A stretch of DNA of 64,000 nucleotides from Metabacillus sediminilitoris (GCF_009720625.1 NZ_CP046266.1:4163501-4227500), one strand, 5' to 3'; shown: positions 49,242-60,337, counted from the first letter of the stretch. Numbers and translations are program-made. Notes: generated by a model from the letters alone, not told the origin.

Positions 49242-50591
49242 TTAATCCTCGTCTTCTTCCCGATCATCAAAATTAGGTGTTCCGAATAGTTGACCATCTT
49301 GTGGTGAAAATTGAGTTGGATTATACCCTTGTGAAGCCATAGATTGCGGCTGCATTTGTTGCATTGGTTGCATTGGATAGCCCGCAAATGGCTGTTGCAT
49401 TGGATAACCCGCAAATGGCTGCTGCATTGGATAGCCCGCAAAAGGTTGTTGCATTGGATAGCCATAATGAAAACCTTGATGATGCGGATATCCTTGAGCT
49501 TGAGCCGGCCCCCCACATCCGCAATCATGTGGATTAGGAGCATATGCTGGTGCAACAGCTTGTGGATATGGCATATTTGCTGCTGGTGCTTGATTTTCGT
49601 AATCATAATCATCATCCATATCTTCATTATATGCCCCTAAGACTTGATTAGGATAGTAACCAGATCCGGGTAATACTGGTGAGACTGGAACTCCCGCATA
49701 TGGATTTACAGGAAATCCTGGTCCATATTGAGCTGGAGCCATTTCTTGCGGGTATGGCTGGTTTGCTAAAGGAGCCATATTTTCATCTTCATCATATTCA
49801 GCTGGACTTACAGCTGTTGGGTATGGCTGATTTGGCATCATTGCTGGGTCATAACCATATGGCATTGGATGATATGGTCCTGGAGGACACAATCCGCTTC
49901 CAGGTAATATAGGTGAAACAGGCACTATATATGGTGGCGGACAATAATACGGTTGGTACATCGCTGGAGCAGTATATGCAGGCATTTGCATATTTGGTAT
50001 ATTTGGTATGTTTGATATATTCGGCATATTCGCCATCTCTTCAAAAGCCTCCTCTTGTTGTTCTGTTTTTTCGTAATATGGCTTTTCTTTAGCGGGTTCC
50101 TTATACGTATCTTCCTCAGCTTTTGTCATTTCTGGCAAAACATTTTCAGGTTTAGGCGGCAATTGCGGGGCTGCCATTTGCGGCATCATCGCCATATTCA
50201 CCGTATAATAATTATTCACATCTAAGCCAGTATATACCGGATGTTGAACATTTGGTACAGGAGGTATATAAGGTTTTGATGGTTTTTCTTGAATTGGTTC
50301 CTTCGGTACAGTATCTTCTACACCTAGAACTTCCTTTGGTTTTTCTTTTGCAAAAGGATGTTCAACCATAGGCATTTCTTTCTTTTGTGCCGGCATAGTC
50401 ATTGGTGCTTCTTTTTTAATCGCCACATTGCCTGATGGATTGCCTGATGGTACTTTAATTTTCATTCCTGGCATAATTAAATCTGGATTGCTTAATTGAG
50501 TGTTCATGCTTTTTAACTCTTCGAAATCAACCCCATATTTTTTAGCAATCTTCCAAAGAGTATCGCCTTTTTGTACAATATGAATTTTCAA
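49242..50591 (-). CDS. safA: Spore coat/cortex morphogenetic protein SafA
   Basis: Organises the inner spore coat and anchors at the cortex-coat interface. The 449-residue protein starts with a LysM domain (residues 1-47: IHIVQKGDTLWKIAKKYGV, LIMPGMKIKVP), which binds peptidoglycan. The rest is low-complexity, rich in Pro, Met, Tyr, Gln and Asn, with repeats of NIPN, VSPxLPGSG (twice) and, near the C-terminus, GYPMQQPFA (three exact copies). It is longer than B. subtilis SafA (387), which is also translated from an internal start. The start is a TTG at 50591 behind GGGAGGG; the longer upstream frame lacks a ribosome binding site. Followed by coxA. Confidence 0.9.
   Translation of the reverse strand: MKIHIVQKGDTLWKIAKKYGVDFEELKSMNTQLSNPDLIMPGMKIKVPSGNPSGNVAIKKEAPMTMPAQKKEMPMVEHPFAKEKPKEVLGVEDTVPKEPIQEKPSKPYIPPVPNVQHPVYTGLDVNNYYTVNMAMMPQMAAPQLPPKPENVLPEMTKAEEDTYKEPAKEKPYYEKTEQQEEAFEEMANMPNISNIPNIPNMQMPAYTAPAMYQPYYCPPPYIVPVSPILPGSGLCPPGPYHPMPYGYDPAMMPNQPYPTAVSPAEYDEDENMAPLANQPYPQEMAPAQYGPGFPVNPYAGVPVSPVLPGSGYYPNQVLGAYNEDMDDDYDYENQAPAANMPYPQAVAPAYAPNPHDCGCGGPAQAQGYPHHQGFHYGYPMQQPFAGYPMQQPFAGYPMQQPFAGYPMQPMQQMQPQSMASQGYNPTQFSPQDGQLFGTPNFDDREEDED
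49371..49463 (-). repeat. 27-bp coding tandem repeats in safA
   Basis: Three full 27-bp units (49437-49463, 49410-49436, 49383-49409) encode GYPMQQPFA and a fourth, partial one follows. The codons differ slightly (CAG/CAA, CCT/CCA) between units. Confidence 0.85.
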
Positions 50592-50840
50592 TGCTTTCCC
50601 TCCTAAGCATAAAAGTGAATCTAGCCTCATCATGATGAGTCGCTTTAACATAAATCAATTTTCAAAATAAAATTGATTATGTTTTTCATGTTATAATCGT
50701 TAAACATAATTCCACTAATCTTCATCACAATTTATGAAGAGAAAATGAAAATTATGATTAAAACTCGTATTAAAAATTGGATAACCTGCTTATATAGGAA
50801 GAAACCTTTGAAGGTTCCTACTATGTAGTAAAAAAAAAAT

Positions 50841-50874
50841 AAAAAGGAACTAACAAAATTGTTAGCTCCTTTTC
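50841..50874 (-). terminator. Intrinsic terminator of nadA
   Basis: AAAAGGA-CTAACAA pairs with TTGTTAG-TCCTTTT (one mismatch) and a long T-run follows on the minus strand. It ends the nadB-nadC-nadA operon. Confidence 0.85.
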
Positions 50875-50884
50875 TTTACACTAA

Positions 50885-51994
50885 TTATACATTTGCAAGC
50901 ATACGATCTAATGCTAATACAGCATCCTTTGTAATTTCTGCAGGGACAATGATTTGATTTGTTAGTTCACCTTTTTCTAAACCTTCTAAAGCCCATAACA
51001 GATGCGGCAAATCAATTCGATTCATCGTTAAACATGGGCACATATATGGATTTAACGATACAATTTTTTTATCTGGGTTTTGATCAATAATACGTTTGAC
51101 AAGATTCATTTCCGTTCCAATTGCCCATTTTGAACCCGGCTCAGCTGCTTCGATCATTTCAATTATATATTTAGTTGATCCAGCATAATCTGATAAACCG
51201 ACCACTTCTCGACTGCATTCAGGGTGAACAATAATGTTCATATCAGGTTCTGTCTTTCGAATATGCTCTATATTACTTACTGTGAAATTCTCATGTACAG
51301 AACAATGACCTTTCCATAAAATAACGACAACATCCTCAACATCTCCATCATATTCCAACTGATTTGTTATTGGATTCCAAATGGCCATTTTCTCCAAGGG
51401 AATCCCTAAATCATAAGCTGTATTTCTTCCGAGATGCTGGTCAGGCAAAAATAATATCCTTTCCTTTTGTGTAAACGCCCACTGAAGCATTTTTTTTGCA
51501 TTAGAGGATGTTACAGTTGCTCCGCCATTTTTCCCTACGAATGCTTTAATAGACGCCGTAGAGTTTACATAAGTTAATGGAAGAATCGTGTCTCCAAATA
51601 ATTGTTGTAGTTGTGCCCAAGCACGATCTGTTTGATCAATATCAGCCATATCAGCCATTGAACAGCCTGCTCTCATATCAGGCAATACAACTTTTTGGCC
51701 CTCAGATGTTAACATATCTGCTGTTTCAGCCATAAAATGAACACCACAGAAGACAATATATTCTGCATCTTTATTTACAGCTGCTGCTTGCGCTAATTGC
51801 AGGGAATCACCTGTGACATCTGAAAATTTAATAACCTCATCTTTTTGATAGTGATGCCCTGGAATATAAAGCTTTGAGCCAAATGCCTGTTTAATTTCTA
51901 GAACACGCTGTTCCATTTCTTCAATTGAACGTGTTTTATAGGATTCTGGCATCATTTCTTTTTTCTCGTGTTCAAGAATATCTAATAATTCCAT
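50885..51994 (-). CDS. nadA: Quinolinate synthase NadA
   Basis: [4Fe-4S] enzyme condensing iminoaspartate with dihydroxyacetone phosphate to quinolinate, in de novo NAD synthesis. The 369-residue protein is of the longer Bacillus type. Cluster cysteines are in [15 protein letters not shown] (near 110), HPECSREVV (near 230) and [19 protein letters not shown] (near 320). Other conserved segments are [13 protein letters not shown] at the start and [12 protein letters not shown]. Last gene of nadB-nadC-nadA, 11 bp after nadC. The nearby cysteine desulfurase gene nifS serves its cluster assembly in B. subtilis. Confidence 0.97.
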   Translation of the reverse strand: MELLDILEHEKKEMMPESYKTRSIEEMEQRVLEIKQAFGSKLYIPGHHYQKDEVIKFSDVTGDSLQLAQAAAVNKDAEYIVFCGVHFMAETADMLTSEGQKVVLPDMRAGCSMADMADIDQTDRAWAQLQQLFGDTILPLTYVNSTASIKAFVGKNGGATVTSSNAKKMLQWAFTQKERILFLPDQHLGRNTAYDLGIPLEKMAIWNPITNQLEYDGDVEDVVVILWKGHCSVHENFTVSNIEHIRKTEPDMNIIVHPECSREVVGLSDYAGSTKYIIEMIEAAEPGSKWAIGTEMNLVKRIIDQNPDKKIVSLNPYMCPCLTMNRIDLPHLLWALEGLEKGELTNQIIVPAEITKDAVLALDRMLANV

Positions 51995-52005
51995 TGAATA
52001 TCCCC

Positions 52006-52836
52006 CTATTTCACATTTAAGCTTATATCTAATGATTTATATGAGTGTGTTAACATACCTAATGAAATATAATCAACCTTTGTATCACGATAGTCTGCTA
52101 AATTATGAAGGCCTATTCCGCCTGATGCCTCTGTTATAATATGTTTTGGCGTTAGCTCAGCAAATTTAGCAACCTCTTCTGGAGATCGATTATCAAACAT
52201 AATCACATCTGCACCAGCCTCAATTGCTTCAAGCAGTTGTTCTTCGGTCTCAATTTCAACTTCAATTTTAACCATATGACCCGTTTTTGCTCTGACTTCT
52301 TTCACAGCATTTAGTATAGAGCCTGCAAAAGCAATATGATTGTCCTTTATCATGACCCCATCATATAAACCAAAGCGATGGTTAAAGCCTCCTCCGCAAC
52401 GAACTGCATATTTTTCGAACATTCTCAGTCCCGGAGACGTTTTCCTCGTGTCACATATTCTCGTATGATCTGATTGAAGTAGATGATTCGCCTTATTTGT
52501 TAGTGTCGCAATTCCACTCATACGTTGCAGTAAGTTTAAAATCACCCGTTCTCCGCTTAAGATAATTGAAACCGGACCCTCTATCTCTGCAATAATATCA
52601 CCTTTTTCCAACACATCTCCGTCATGTTTTTTTAAGATGACATCCACTTTTTGTTCGAATAAAGAATAACCTGCTGCAATGACGTCAACTCCTGCTAATA
52701 TACCGTCCTCTTTTGCAACAATAATTGCCTCTCCTCTAGATTCTTTATCAAAAATCGTTTGACTTGATACATCCCATTCACCTAAATCTTCGAGGAAAAA
52801 ATCTTCTAATTTTCTTTTTAATTTTATTCCATTCAT
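52006..52836 (-). CDS. nadC: Quinolinate phosphoribosyltransferase NadC
   Basis: Converts quinolinate and PRPP to nicotinate mononucleotide with loss of CO2. The 276-residue protein has the N-terminal domain (about 1-110, [27 protein letters not shown]) and the alpha/beta-barrel ([41 protein letters not shown], where the Arg and Lys bind substrate; VEIEVETEEQ-like strand; ASGGIGLHN). Within motif boundaries all key residues appear present. The ATG at 52836 starts 2 bp after the nadB stop, which suggests coupling; an in-frame GTG in the ribosome binding site is rejected. Confidence 0.95.
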   Translation of the reverse strand: MNGIKLKRKLEDFFLEDLGEWDVSSQTIFDKESRGEAIIVAKEDGILAGVDVIAAGYSLFEQKVDVILKKHDGDVLEKGDIIAEIEGPVSIILSGERVILNLLQRMSGIATLTNKANHLLQSDHTRICDTRKTSPGLRMFEKYAVRCGGGFNHRFGLYDGVMIKDNHIAFAGSILNAVKEVRAKTGHMVKIEVEIETEEQLLEAIEAGADVIMFDNRSPEEVAKFAELTPKHIITEASGGIGLHNLADYRDTKVDYISLGMLTHSYKSLDISLNVK

Positions 52837-52838
52837 CC

Positions 52839-54383
52839 TTAGCACCCCACATACATTTCAGCTCTAGTCCGAAAGATCTGCTTTTGTTTCCATTCATTAT
52901 CATTGCTTTCTGGGTAATCTAAACGAAAATGCCCGCCTCTGCTTTCAGTACGTTTTAATGCAGACGAAGCAATCAACCAGCCAACTGTTAACAGATTAAT
53001 TATTTCTATTTCATCCATTGTGAAATCCTTCACATTAAAGTCCCAAAAAGAGGGCTGATATGTTTCAAACCATTTCACTGCATCTATTAGTTCAGCTTCT
53101 GTTCTTTGGATTCCAACATAGTTTGTCATAATTTTCTGAATTTGCTGTTTTGAAGGCCATTTATTAAACTTTTTCTTTTCAAATGTTTCCCATTTAGGAT
53201 CAGTGTAAGCAGTTTGTTCCAAAGGCAATGTTAAGATATGGTTTGCCACCCTTTTTCCAAAGACAAGCCCTTCTAATAATGAGTTACTTGCTAGGCGGTT
53301 TGCTCCATGTACACCAGTACAAGCTGCTTCGCCTACAGCAAATAGACTTTTTATATTTGTCTCACCTTTATCATTAGTTCGGATTCCCCCCATCAAGAAA
53401 TGCATACCAGGTGCTACAGGGATCCGACCTATAGACAAATCAATACCATGTTGCTTACATAAGTTTGAGATAGTCGGAAATCTAGTTGAAAAATTTGAAA
53501 GGCTAGAAATATCTAAATACACGTTGCTGCCATTTTTCATTTGTTCAAAAATCGCTCTTGATACTACATCTCTCGGGGCCAGATCGCCTTGATGATGAAG
53601 ATCTTTCATGAAGTTCTCACCATCTTGGTTTATTAATTTTGCCCCTTCTCCTCTAACTGCTTCAGAAATGAGTCCTACACATTTGCCGTTTATATGAAGC
53701 ATTGTTGGATGAAATTGAATAAATTCCATATCTACAATTTCAACACCAGATCGATAAGCCATGGCAATTCCATCTCCTGTGATCACGTCTGCATTCGAAG
53801 TATGTCCGTATACAGCCCCACAGCCTCCGCTAGCAATAATCGTTTTACTTGCTTGATATCGCTCCAACATACCTTTGTTATTTTTTGTATAAACACCAAG
53901 GCATTCTCCATTTTGGATGATTAATTCGACAACCACTTCATTTTCTATCAAGTTAATCGACGATTTCGTCGAATGAAATAAAAATTGTGTTAGCTCTTTT
54001 CCTGTAGCATCGCCACCTGCATGAATAATGCGATGATGACTATGGGCACCCTCTTTACCAAGTAGAAATTGTCCATTTTTGTCACAATCAAAGATCATTC
54101 CTTTTTGACACCAATCAAAAATTTCTAATGGACCGTCTTGTACGAGATATTCAACGTTTTTATTATCATTGTGGTAACAACCTGCGACTATTGTGTCTTC
54201 ATAATGATTTTTCCATGAATCTTTTTTATGAACCGCTGCTGCAATACCACCTTGTGCAAGCATTGAATTACTTGTTAACCAGGAGGATTTCGTAATCATT
54301 GTGACGTGTTTATCTCGCATATGGTAAGCAGCAGAAAGGGCTGCAATTCCACTTCCAATTATAATGACATCTGTTTGTGGCAA
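52839..54383 (-). CDS. nadB: L-aspartate oxidase NadB
   Basis: FAD enzyme that oxidises L-aspartate to iminoaspartate, the first step of de novo NAD synthesis. The 514-residue protein has the dinucleotide-binding VIIIGSGIAALSAAYHM at the N-terminus, SNSMLAQGGIAAA (near 38), the active-site region HPTMLHI and AVRGEGAKLIN, REVEHAPRDVVSRAIFEQM-type segment (here LAPRDVVSRAI), and MGGIRTNDKGET with the FAD-contacting CTGVHGANRLASNSLLEG. It starts at a TTG (54383) behind AAGGGGG. First gene of the operon, divergent from nifS; a palindrome in the shared promoter region is a candidate repressor site. Confidence 0.96.
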   Translation of the reverse strand: MPQTDVIIIGSGIAALSAAYHMRDKHVTMITKSSWLTSNSMLAQGGIAAAVHKKDSWKNHYEDTIVAGCYHNDNKNVEYLVQDGPLEIFDWCQKGMIFDCDKNGQFLLGKEGAHSHHRIIHAGGDATGKELTQFLFHSTKSSINLIENEVVVELIIQNGECLGVYTKNNKGMLERYQASKTIIASGGCGAVYGHTSNADVITGDGIAMAYRSGVEIVDMEFIQFHPTMLHINGKCVGLISEAVRGEGAKLINQDGENFMKDLHHQGDLAPRDVVSRAIFEQMKNGSNVYLDISSLSNFSTRFPTISNLCKQHGIDLSIGRIPVAPGMHFLMGGIRTNDKGETNIKSLFAVGEAACTGVHGANRLASNSLLEGLVFGKRVANHILTLPLEQTAYTDPKWETFEKKKFNKWPSKQQIQKIMTNYVGIQRTEAELIDAVKWFETYQPSFWDFNVKDFTMDEIEIINLLTVGWLIASSALKRTESRGGHFRLDYPESNDNEWKQKQIFRTRAEMYVGC

Positions 54384-54405
54384 TGTATAACCCCCTTCTG
54401 TAATT

Positions 54406-54425
54406 TACACGTGTCTTGACACCTA
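54406..54425. promoter_or_regulatory. Candidate NiaR (NadR) operator between nadB and nifS
   Basis: The perfect inverted repeat GTGTC-TT-GACAC (54411-54422) lies in the shared 122-bp gap between nadB and nifS. It overlaps TTGACA (54416-54421), a possible -35 of nifS, and lies near the expected nadB start site. NiaR encoded nearby represses exactly these genes in B. subtilis, and its sites are of GTGTC/GACAC type as I recall. Confidence 0.6.
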
Positions 54426-54505
54426 TATTTACATATTATTAAAATAATGACAAGAGTTTTTTCATTACAATTTTTTAGATTAAGAGAAAAACAGAGGTGA
54501 ATTCA

Positions 54506-55642
54506 TTGATCTATCTTGATTACGCAGCAACAACTCCAATAAGTGACAACTCTTTAGAAATATATGCTAAAGCTGCTAAACATGCTTTTGGAAATAGCAA
54601 TAGCTTGCATGATATCGGGGATGTAGCCGCTCGAACTTTACAAGCTTCAAGAAAACTTATTTCATCCATTATAGGCGGAAATGAGAAAGGACTTTATTTT
54701 ACAAGTGGTGGCAGTGAGGCTAACATTTTAGCCATCCAGTCACTCTTAAAAGGGTTACATCCAGAAAAAAACCATCTTATAACATCGAGTATTGAACATT
54801 CATCTCTTTATACATTTTTTAAAAAGCTTTCGACAGAGGGATATGAGGTTAGCTTTTTAGAACCGAATCATAAAGGTCAGATCACTGAGGAAATCGTAAA
54901 AAACGCCTTGCGGGCTAATACTGGTTTAGTATCCATTCAGCACGGGAACTCTGAGATTGGAACTGTACATCAAATTGAAAAAATTGGACCTTTATTGAAA
55001 GTTCATGGCGTATTATTCCACAGTGATTGTGTTCAAACATTCGGAAAGCTACCAATAAATATTGAAAAGGCTCAACTTGATTCTATTTCTTTTTCAAGCC
55101 ATAAAATTTATGGACCTAAAGGTATTGGAGCTGCATACATTCACCCATCTGTATATTGGCAGCCTGTTATTCCTGGGACGACACATGAATCAGGTTTTCG
55201 GCCTGGTACAGTAGATGTTCCAGCAGTAGCTGCATTTGCTACAGCAGCGAAAGATATTTCAGCAGCAATGGAAAACAATACGGAATATTATTTAGGCTTA
55301 AGAAGCAAATTTATTGACTTCCTAAAGCCCTATCAAGATAAAATATTGTTAGTAAACGAAAGTATGGATCCTTTTCTACCTAATATCCTCCCATTGTTAG
55401 TAGATGGTATAGAAGGTCAATATATTATGTTAGAATGCAATCGTTTTGGTTTTGCCATATCAACCGGCAGCGCATGTCAAGTTGGCATGCAAGCACCGTC
55501 ACGCTCGCTTTTAGCTTTAGGGTTTGATGAGCATAAAGCAAAACAATATATTAGAATATCAATAGGAACCGATACAACCGAGGAGCAATTGAAATCATTT
55601 TTACACGTTCTTTTTAACATTGTGGACAACTTTAAAAAATAA
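54506..55642 (+). CDS. nifS: Cysteine desulfurase for NAD synthesis (NifS-like)
   Basis: PLP-dependent cysteine desulfurase of 378 residues. In B. subtilis the nifS next to nadB supplies sulfur for the iron-sulfur cluster of NadA. Motifs: MIYLDYAATTPIS at the start, FTSGGSEANILAIQSL near residue 65, FHSDCVQTFGK near 176, the PLP lysine in SISFSSHKIYGPKG near 200 and the catalytic Cys in STGSACQVGMQAPSRSLLALG near 325. A TTG at 54506 is chosen: the B. subtilis protein begins identically, and the in-frame GTG nine bases upstream is part of GAGGTG. niaR follows 73 bp later. Confidence 0.92.
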   Translation: MIYLDYAATTPISDNSLEIYAKAAKHAFGNSNSLHDIGDVAARTLQASRKLISSIIGGNEKGLYFTSGGSEANILAIQSLLKGLHPEKNHLITSSIEHSSLYTFFKKLSTEGYEVSFLEPNHKGQITEEIVKNALRANTGLVSIQHGNSEIGTVHQIEKIGPLLKVHGVLFHSDCVQTFGKLPINIEKAQLDSISFSSHKIYGPKGIGAAYIHPSVYWQPVIPGTTHESGFRPGTVDVPAVAAFATAAKDISAAMENNTEYYLGLRSKFIDFLKPYQDKILLVNESMDPFLPNILPLLVDGIEGQYIMLECNRFGFAISTGSACQVGMQAPSRSLLALGFDEHKAKQYIRISIGTDTTEEQLKSFLHVLFNIVDNFKK

Positions 55643-55715
55643 GCGCACCAGAAAAAAAGATTTTGATATTCTTAAGCAAAAATAAAAATAAGATAAGAAG
55701 AAAGGGAGGATTGCA

Positions 55716-56255
55716 TTGAACCATGAAAAATTATCTGGAGAAGACCGCAGAACTCTTTTATTAGAGTTACTATCGGAAGCAGACAAACCAATTACAGGAG
55801 GCGATCTCGCAAATCGGACAAATGTTAGCAGGCAGGTCATTGTCCAAGACATCTCTCTACTCAAAGCTAAAAATTATCCAATCATCGCCACAAGTCAAGG
55901 ATATGTATTTTTAAAAGAGTCAGATAGCCAGAATAAAATCATCGAACGGATTATTGCCTGTAACCATGCTCCAGAACAAGCAATTGAAGAATTAACTATG
56001 ATTGTTGATCATGGTGTTATTGTTAAGGATGTCATCGTAGAGCACCAGGTTTATGGTGAATTAACTGCTTCAATTATGGTAGGTAATCGAAATGATGTAA
56101 AAGAATTCGTAAAAAAGATTGAAAACAATAGCGCCGCATATTTATCACAGCTTACAAACGGGCTCCATCTGCATACATTACAAGCTGATTCACTAGAAAA
56201 ATTAGACCGAGCGTGTGAGGAACTCAAAAAAGCTGGGTTTTTAATGCAGGAATAG
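55716..56255 (+). CDS. niaR: Niacin-responsive transcriptional repressor (NiaR/NadR/YrxA)
   Basis: Repressor of NAD biosynthesis genes, with nicotinic acid as co-repressor. The 179-residue protein has an N-terminal winged helix (HTH_11; about residues 8-65, RRTLLLELLSEADKPITGGDLANRTNVSRQVIVQDISLL) and a C-terminal 3H domain (about 75-175). The domain's three conserved His are visible in MIVDHGVIVKDVIVEHQVYGELTA and LTNGLHLHTLQAD. TTG start at 55716 after AAGGGAGG. It is encoded with nifS, divergent from nadBCA, so it probably controls both and itself. Confidence 0.93.
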   Translation: MNHEKLSGEDRRTLLLELLSEADKPITGGDLANRTNVSRQVIVQDISLLKAKNYPIIATSQGYVFLKESDSQNKIIERIIACNHAPEQAIEELTMIVDHGVIVKDVIVEHQVYGELTASIMVGNRNDVKEFVKKIENNSAAYLSQLTNGLHLHTLQADSLEKLDRACEELKKAGFLMQE

Positions 56256-56268
56256 ACGTATAAATACA

Positions 56269-56307
56269 AAAAGCAAGTGACATTCGGTGGCAATGTCACT
56301 TGCTTTT
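56269..56307 (+). terminator. Intrinsic terminator of niaR
   Basis: A perfect 16-bp stem AAAAGCAAGTGACATT (56269-56284) with AATGTCACTTGCTTTT (56292-56307). MITE copy D begins 7 bp later. Confidence 0.9.
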
Positions 56308-56314
56308 AATAATT

Positions 56315-56535
56315 GGCTGTTTTCGCAAACTTTGTTGCTATTTACCAAGTAGTGCGGTGTGGTTGATTGCAGCGAGAGATGCACGATGACCGCGGGGCGG
56401 GCGGTGAGCCTCCTCGGCGTAAACGCCTGCATGAGTCTCACCTGTCCCGCTACTCCCGCAGGAGTCTCGCACTTTCGCTCTAATCAACCTAAATTAGTTT
56501 TCGTTTTAAAAACAACAACCTCTTATAAAAGAGCC
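56315..56535 (+). mobile_element. MITE-like element, copy D
   Basis: 221 bp, ends GGCTGTTTTC and AAAAGAGCC, same orientation as copies A and B. Flanks TAATAATT (56307-56314) and TAATAAAT (56536-56543) match at 7 of 8 positions. The left flanking octamer overlaps the last base of the niaR terminator stem. The G+C-rich core and subterminal GGTTGATT/AATCAACC are intact. Confidence 0.9.
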
Positions 56536-56555
56536 TAATAAATAAGGTTACGTGT

Positions 56556-57443
56556 TTAACTTTCTTTTTCTTTGTTTTGTTTAATTGAATATGCTTCATA
56601 TGATCCTAATAGCTTAACGGTACATCCCAAGGCTTCGAGCTCAGCTTTTGCACCTGGTATGAGTACATTATCGAGGAGCATATCAATATCAATAATAAAA
56701 AAGTAATTTCCTAATCCAGTTTTCATTGGTCTTGACTCAATTTTAGACATGTTCAGCTTACGCCATGTAAATGCTGATAAAACTTGATGGAGTGCACCTG
56801 ATTGATCATCAGATGGCAACGTAATCATCAATGTTGTCTTACCTTTATCTGGTTTTAGATTCGGACTCTTATATTCAAGTTGATTTGCAGGATGTAGAAT
56901 GGCAAATCGTGTATGATTATAATGATAATCATGAATATTTGTCATGACAATTTCTAGTCCATATTCCTTTGCCGCAAGTGCATTTGCAATTGCAGCTACA
57001 GGTTCTTCTGGGTGCTGACTAACATATTGTGCGGCAGCTCCTGTTGAACTTGCATAATCATATGGCACTCCATTAAATTTGTGATGCAAAAATTTATGAC
57101 ATTGTGCAATCGCATGTGAATGTGAATATACGCGAGTAATGTTTTCCCATTCATTTTTTCTTGAAGGATGCACCATTAAATGTTGTTCGATTGGTGAAAC
57201 AATTTCTCCAACTATGTATAATGGTTGTTCGTGTATTAAGTAATCAAATGTTAAATTAACCGAACCCTCTAGGGCATTTTCTGTCGGTACGACAGCAAAA
57301 TCAATCTCCCCAGCCGCTACCGCATCTATACATTGAGGAATGGTCTTATATGCAACTTGTTCTACTTCCTCTCCAAAAAATGCTTGAACAGCTAAATGGG
57401 TAAATGTTGCTCTCGGCCCTAAAAATCCTATCCTTATTGCCAA
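56556..57443 (-). CDS. pheA: Prephenate dehydratase
   Basis: Converts prephenate to phenylpyruvate in phenylalanine synthesis. The 295-residue protein has an N-terminal bilobed dehydratase domain (GFLGPRATFTHLAVQAFF near the start, VPTENALEGSVNLTFDYL, and the catalytic-site YNHTRFAIL with Thr-Arg-Phe near residue 180) and a C-terminal ACT domain (about 200-280) with the Phe-binding motifs GALHQVLSAF and ESRPMKTGLGNYFFI. This is the monofunctional form without chorismate mutase. pheB lies 14 bp upstream. Confidence 0.97.
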   Translation of the reverse strand: MAIRIGFLGPRATFTHLAVQAFFGEEVEQVAYKTIPQCIDAVAAGEIDFAVVPTENALEGSVNLTFDYLIHEQPLYIVGEIVSPIEQHLMVHPSRKNEWENITRVYSHSHAIAQCHKFLHHKFNGVPYDYASSTGAAAQYVSQHPEEPVAAIANALAAKEYGLEIVMTNIHDYHYNHTRFAILHPANQLEYKSPNLKPDKGKTTLMITLPSDDQSGALHQVLSAFTWRKLNMSKIESRPMKTGLGNYFFIIDIDMLLDNVLIPGAKAELEALGCTVKLLGSYEAYSIKQNKEKES

Positions 57444-57457
57444 CCAATTTCAACTCC

Positions 57458-57901
57458 TTATGCTCCTTGACCTAGTATTTCTACTTTGTCGACAAATTCC
57501 ATTCTTCTTAATTTCACCATTAATCGATTTATATCCTCTGTCATTCCATTTGTATTAAGGGAGAGTGTGACATTTGCTCGGCCTTGAATTGGAATGGTTT
57601 GATGAATTGTTAAGACATTACAGCCAGCATTCGCTACAACTGATAATAACTGTGACAATGTTCCACTACGATCTTCAAGATGGAAAAACAGCGTTATAAG
57701 CTTTTCTTTCACAACTGTATGAAATGGAAACACAGCATCACGATATTTATAAAACGCACTGCGGCTAAGATCGACACGTTGAACAGCTTCAGCAACAGAA
57801 TCAACTTTCCCTCTCTCAATGAGCTTTTTCACTTCAAGCGTTTTTTTCATTGCTTCTGGTAAAATGTCTTCGCGTACTAAATAAAACGTTTCATCTTTCA
57901 T
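57458..57901 (-). CDS. pheB: PheB, ACT-domain protein
   Basis: A 147-residue protein equal in length to B. subtilis PheB. The N-terminal part (about 1-60: [43 protein letters not shown]) looks like a helix-turn-helix, and the C-terminal half (about 68-145) is an ACT domain ([25 protein letters not shown]). It is encoded between obg and pheA in Bacilli. It was once suggested to be a chorismate mutase, but its role, probably amino-acid-responsive regulation, is unproven. A terminator separates it from obg. Confidence 0.88.
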   Translation of the reverse strand: MKDETFYLVREDILPEAMKKTLEVKKLIERGKVDSVAEAVQRVDLSRSAFYKYRDAVFPFHTVVKEKLITLFFHLEDRSGTLSQLLSVVANAGCNVLTIHQTIPIQGRANVTLSLNTNGMTEDINRLMVKLRRMEFVDKVEILGQGA

Positions 57902-58016
57902 AGTCTCCCTCCCAACATTTTATCTTAATGTAGATAATTTATCACAATATTAGCTAAATTTCTTCTTTTTTCTCAAGAAAATAGAAATTGAAGAAATATT
58001 TCTTTGACTTAAAAAA

Positions 58017-58036
58017 GAGAGCTCATAATAGCTCTC
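58017..58036 (-). terminator. Intrinsic terminator of spo0B-obg
   Basis: GAGAGCT (58017-58023) pairs perfectly with AGCTCTC (58030-58036); the minus strand continues TTTTTTAAG. Confidence 0.88.
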
Positions 58037-58076
58037 CTGTATGTGTTGAGTAAATATCTGATAAATAGGCTCTATC

Positions 58077-59375
<1,299 letters not shown>

Positions 59376-59927
59376 CTAAATACCAAGTGAAATAACCGCC
59401 GTTAATTCATATGTATCTACATGAAATTCGTTCAATTTAATTTGAGATTGTTCAACAGCCTGTAACCAATCTGTGATTTGTTCTATATCTTTTATTATGC
59501 CATTAAAATCAAAAAAGAAACGAATTCCTTCTTTATCTGAACCGATTTCAATTGTAATGCTAACATGATTTTCACTACTTAAATCAACTGACTTATCTAG
59601 AATATTAAAAAAGCTCTTACTCCATTGCGTTATGATAGTGTCATATGCTTCTAAAGAAAGTATTTGACCTAAAATTTCGTAATCTAATACAAAATGATGG
59701 CTACTCCAATTAAATGTTAAGAGGAGACTGGCGAAATTTGGCATTTTTAAATTACACAGCTTTGATTCTTGTTGTGACTCTATGATAATTTCTTCAATAA
59801 TATCGTTAACCCGATCGTATTTTTCCATAGAAAGGTTACCCTTAATCAATTGTAATTTGTTCATCCAATCATGACGTGAATGGCTTAATAAATCGACAAT
59901 ATTCCATTTATTTTGATTATTATTCAT
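59376..59927 (-). CDS. spo0B: Sporulation initiation phosphotransferase Spo0B
   Basis: Relays phosphate from Spo0F to Spo0A in the sporulation phosphorelay. The 183-residue protein has a histidine hairpin: LLSHSRHDWMNKLQLIKGNLSM, in which His19 (the H of RHDWMNK) corresponds to the phosphorylated His30 of B. subtilis. The C-terminal half (about 75-183) is a degenerate kinase-like ATP-binding fold, without N and G boxes that I can see. Located directly before obg. The rpmA gene lies far upstream, separated by a 690-bp gap with a mobile repeat. Confidence 0.92.
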   Translation of the reverse strand: MNNNQNKWNIVDLLSHSRHDWMNKLQLIKGNLSMEKYDRVNDIIEEIIIESQQESKLCNLKMPNFASLLLTFNWSSHHFVLDYEILGQILSLEAYDTIITQWSKSFFNILDKSVDLSSENHVSITIEIGSDKEGIRFFFDFNGIIKDIEQITDWLQAVEQSQIKLNEFHVDTYELTAVISLGI

Positions 59928-60337
59928 AACTTTTTCTCCTATTTATTCAATACTCATTTCATCAAGGAGTTATACTAATTTGACTGTAATAAGAATTATA
60001 ACAAACATTGTTTTGTAACATAAGGGCAAATGGTCAGATCAATCGATTATTTCTAAACAGAAGAATGATGATTAAAGCAGCTGCCGCTTATTCATGCTTG
60101 TTTTATAACCTAGAGAGGATATAAATCGTGTAGTTCCTAATACTTAGTACACTTTTTACTTGGACATATCCAATAGGCTTTTAGGGGAAGTATTGGAGCG
60201 ATATGTTGAAGCACAATTTTAAGACAAGATTATTGTGAAACGTAATTTGGCTTTTCTTAGCCATTAGCTCCACATATACCCTTTTATTTTCTTCTTGTTG
60301 CAAAGTCGTACTTCCCGTTATTCAGATTTAAAATAAA
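59928..60337. other. 410-bp gap without a gene
   Basis: Between spo0B and MITE copy E. A/T-rich with stops in all frames. I see only a small hairpin TGGCTTTTCTTAGCCA near 60249 and no convincing promoter, gene or RNA, although a spo0B promoter must lie somewhere here if rpmA does not read through. Confidence 0.6.

Noticed and set aside
49190..49640. Alternative frames over the safA repeats (minus and plus)
   Set aside because: Highly repetitive His/Met/Leu or Trp/Leu strings created by the 27-bp repeats; safA with its LysM domain is clearly the real frame.
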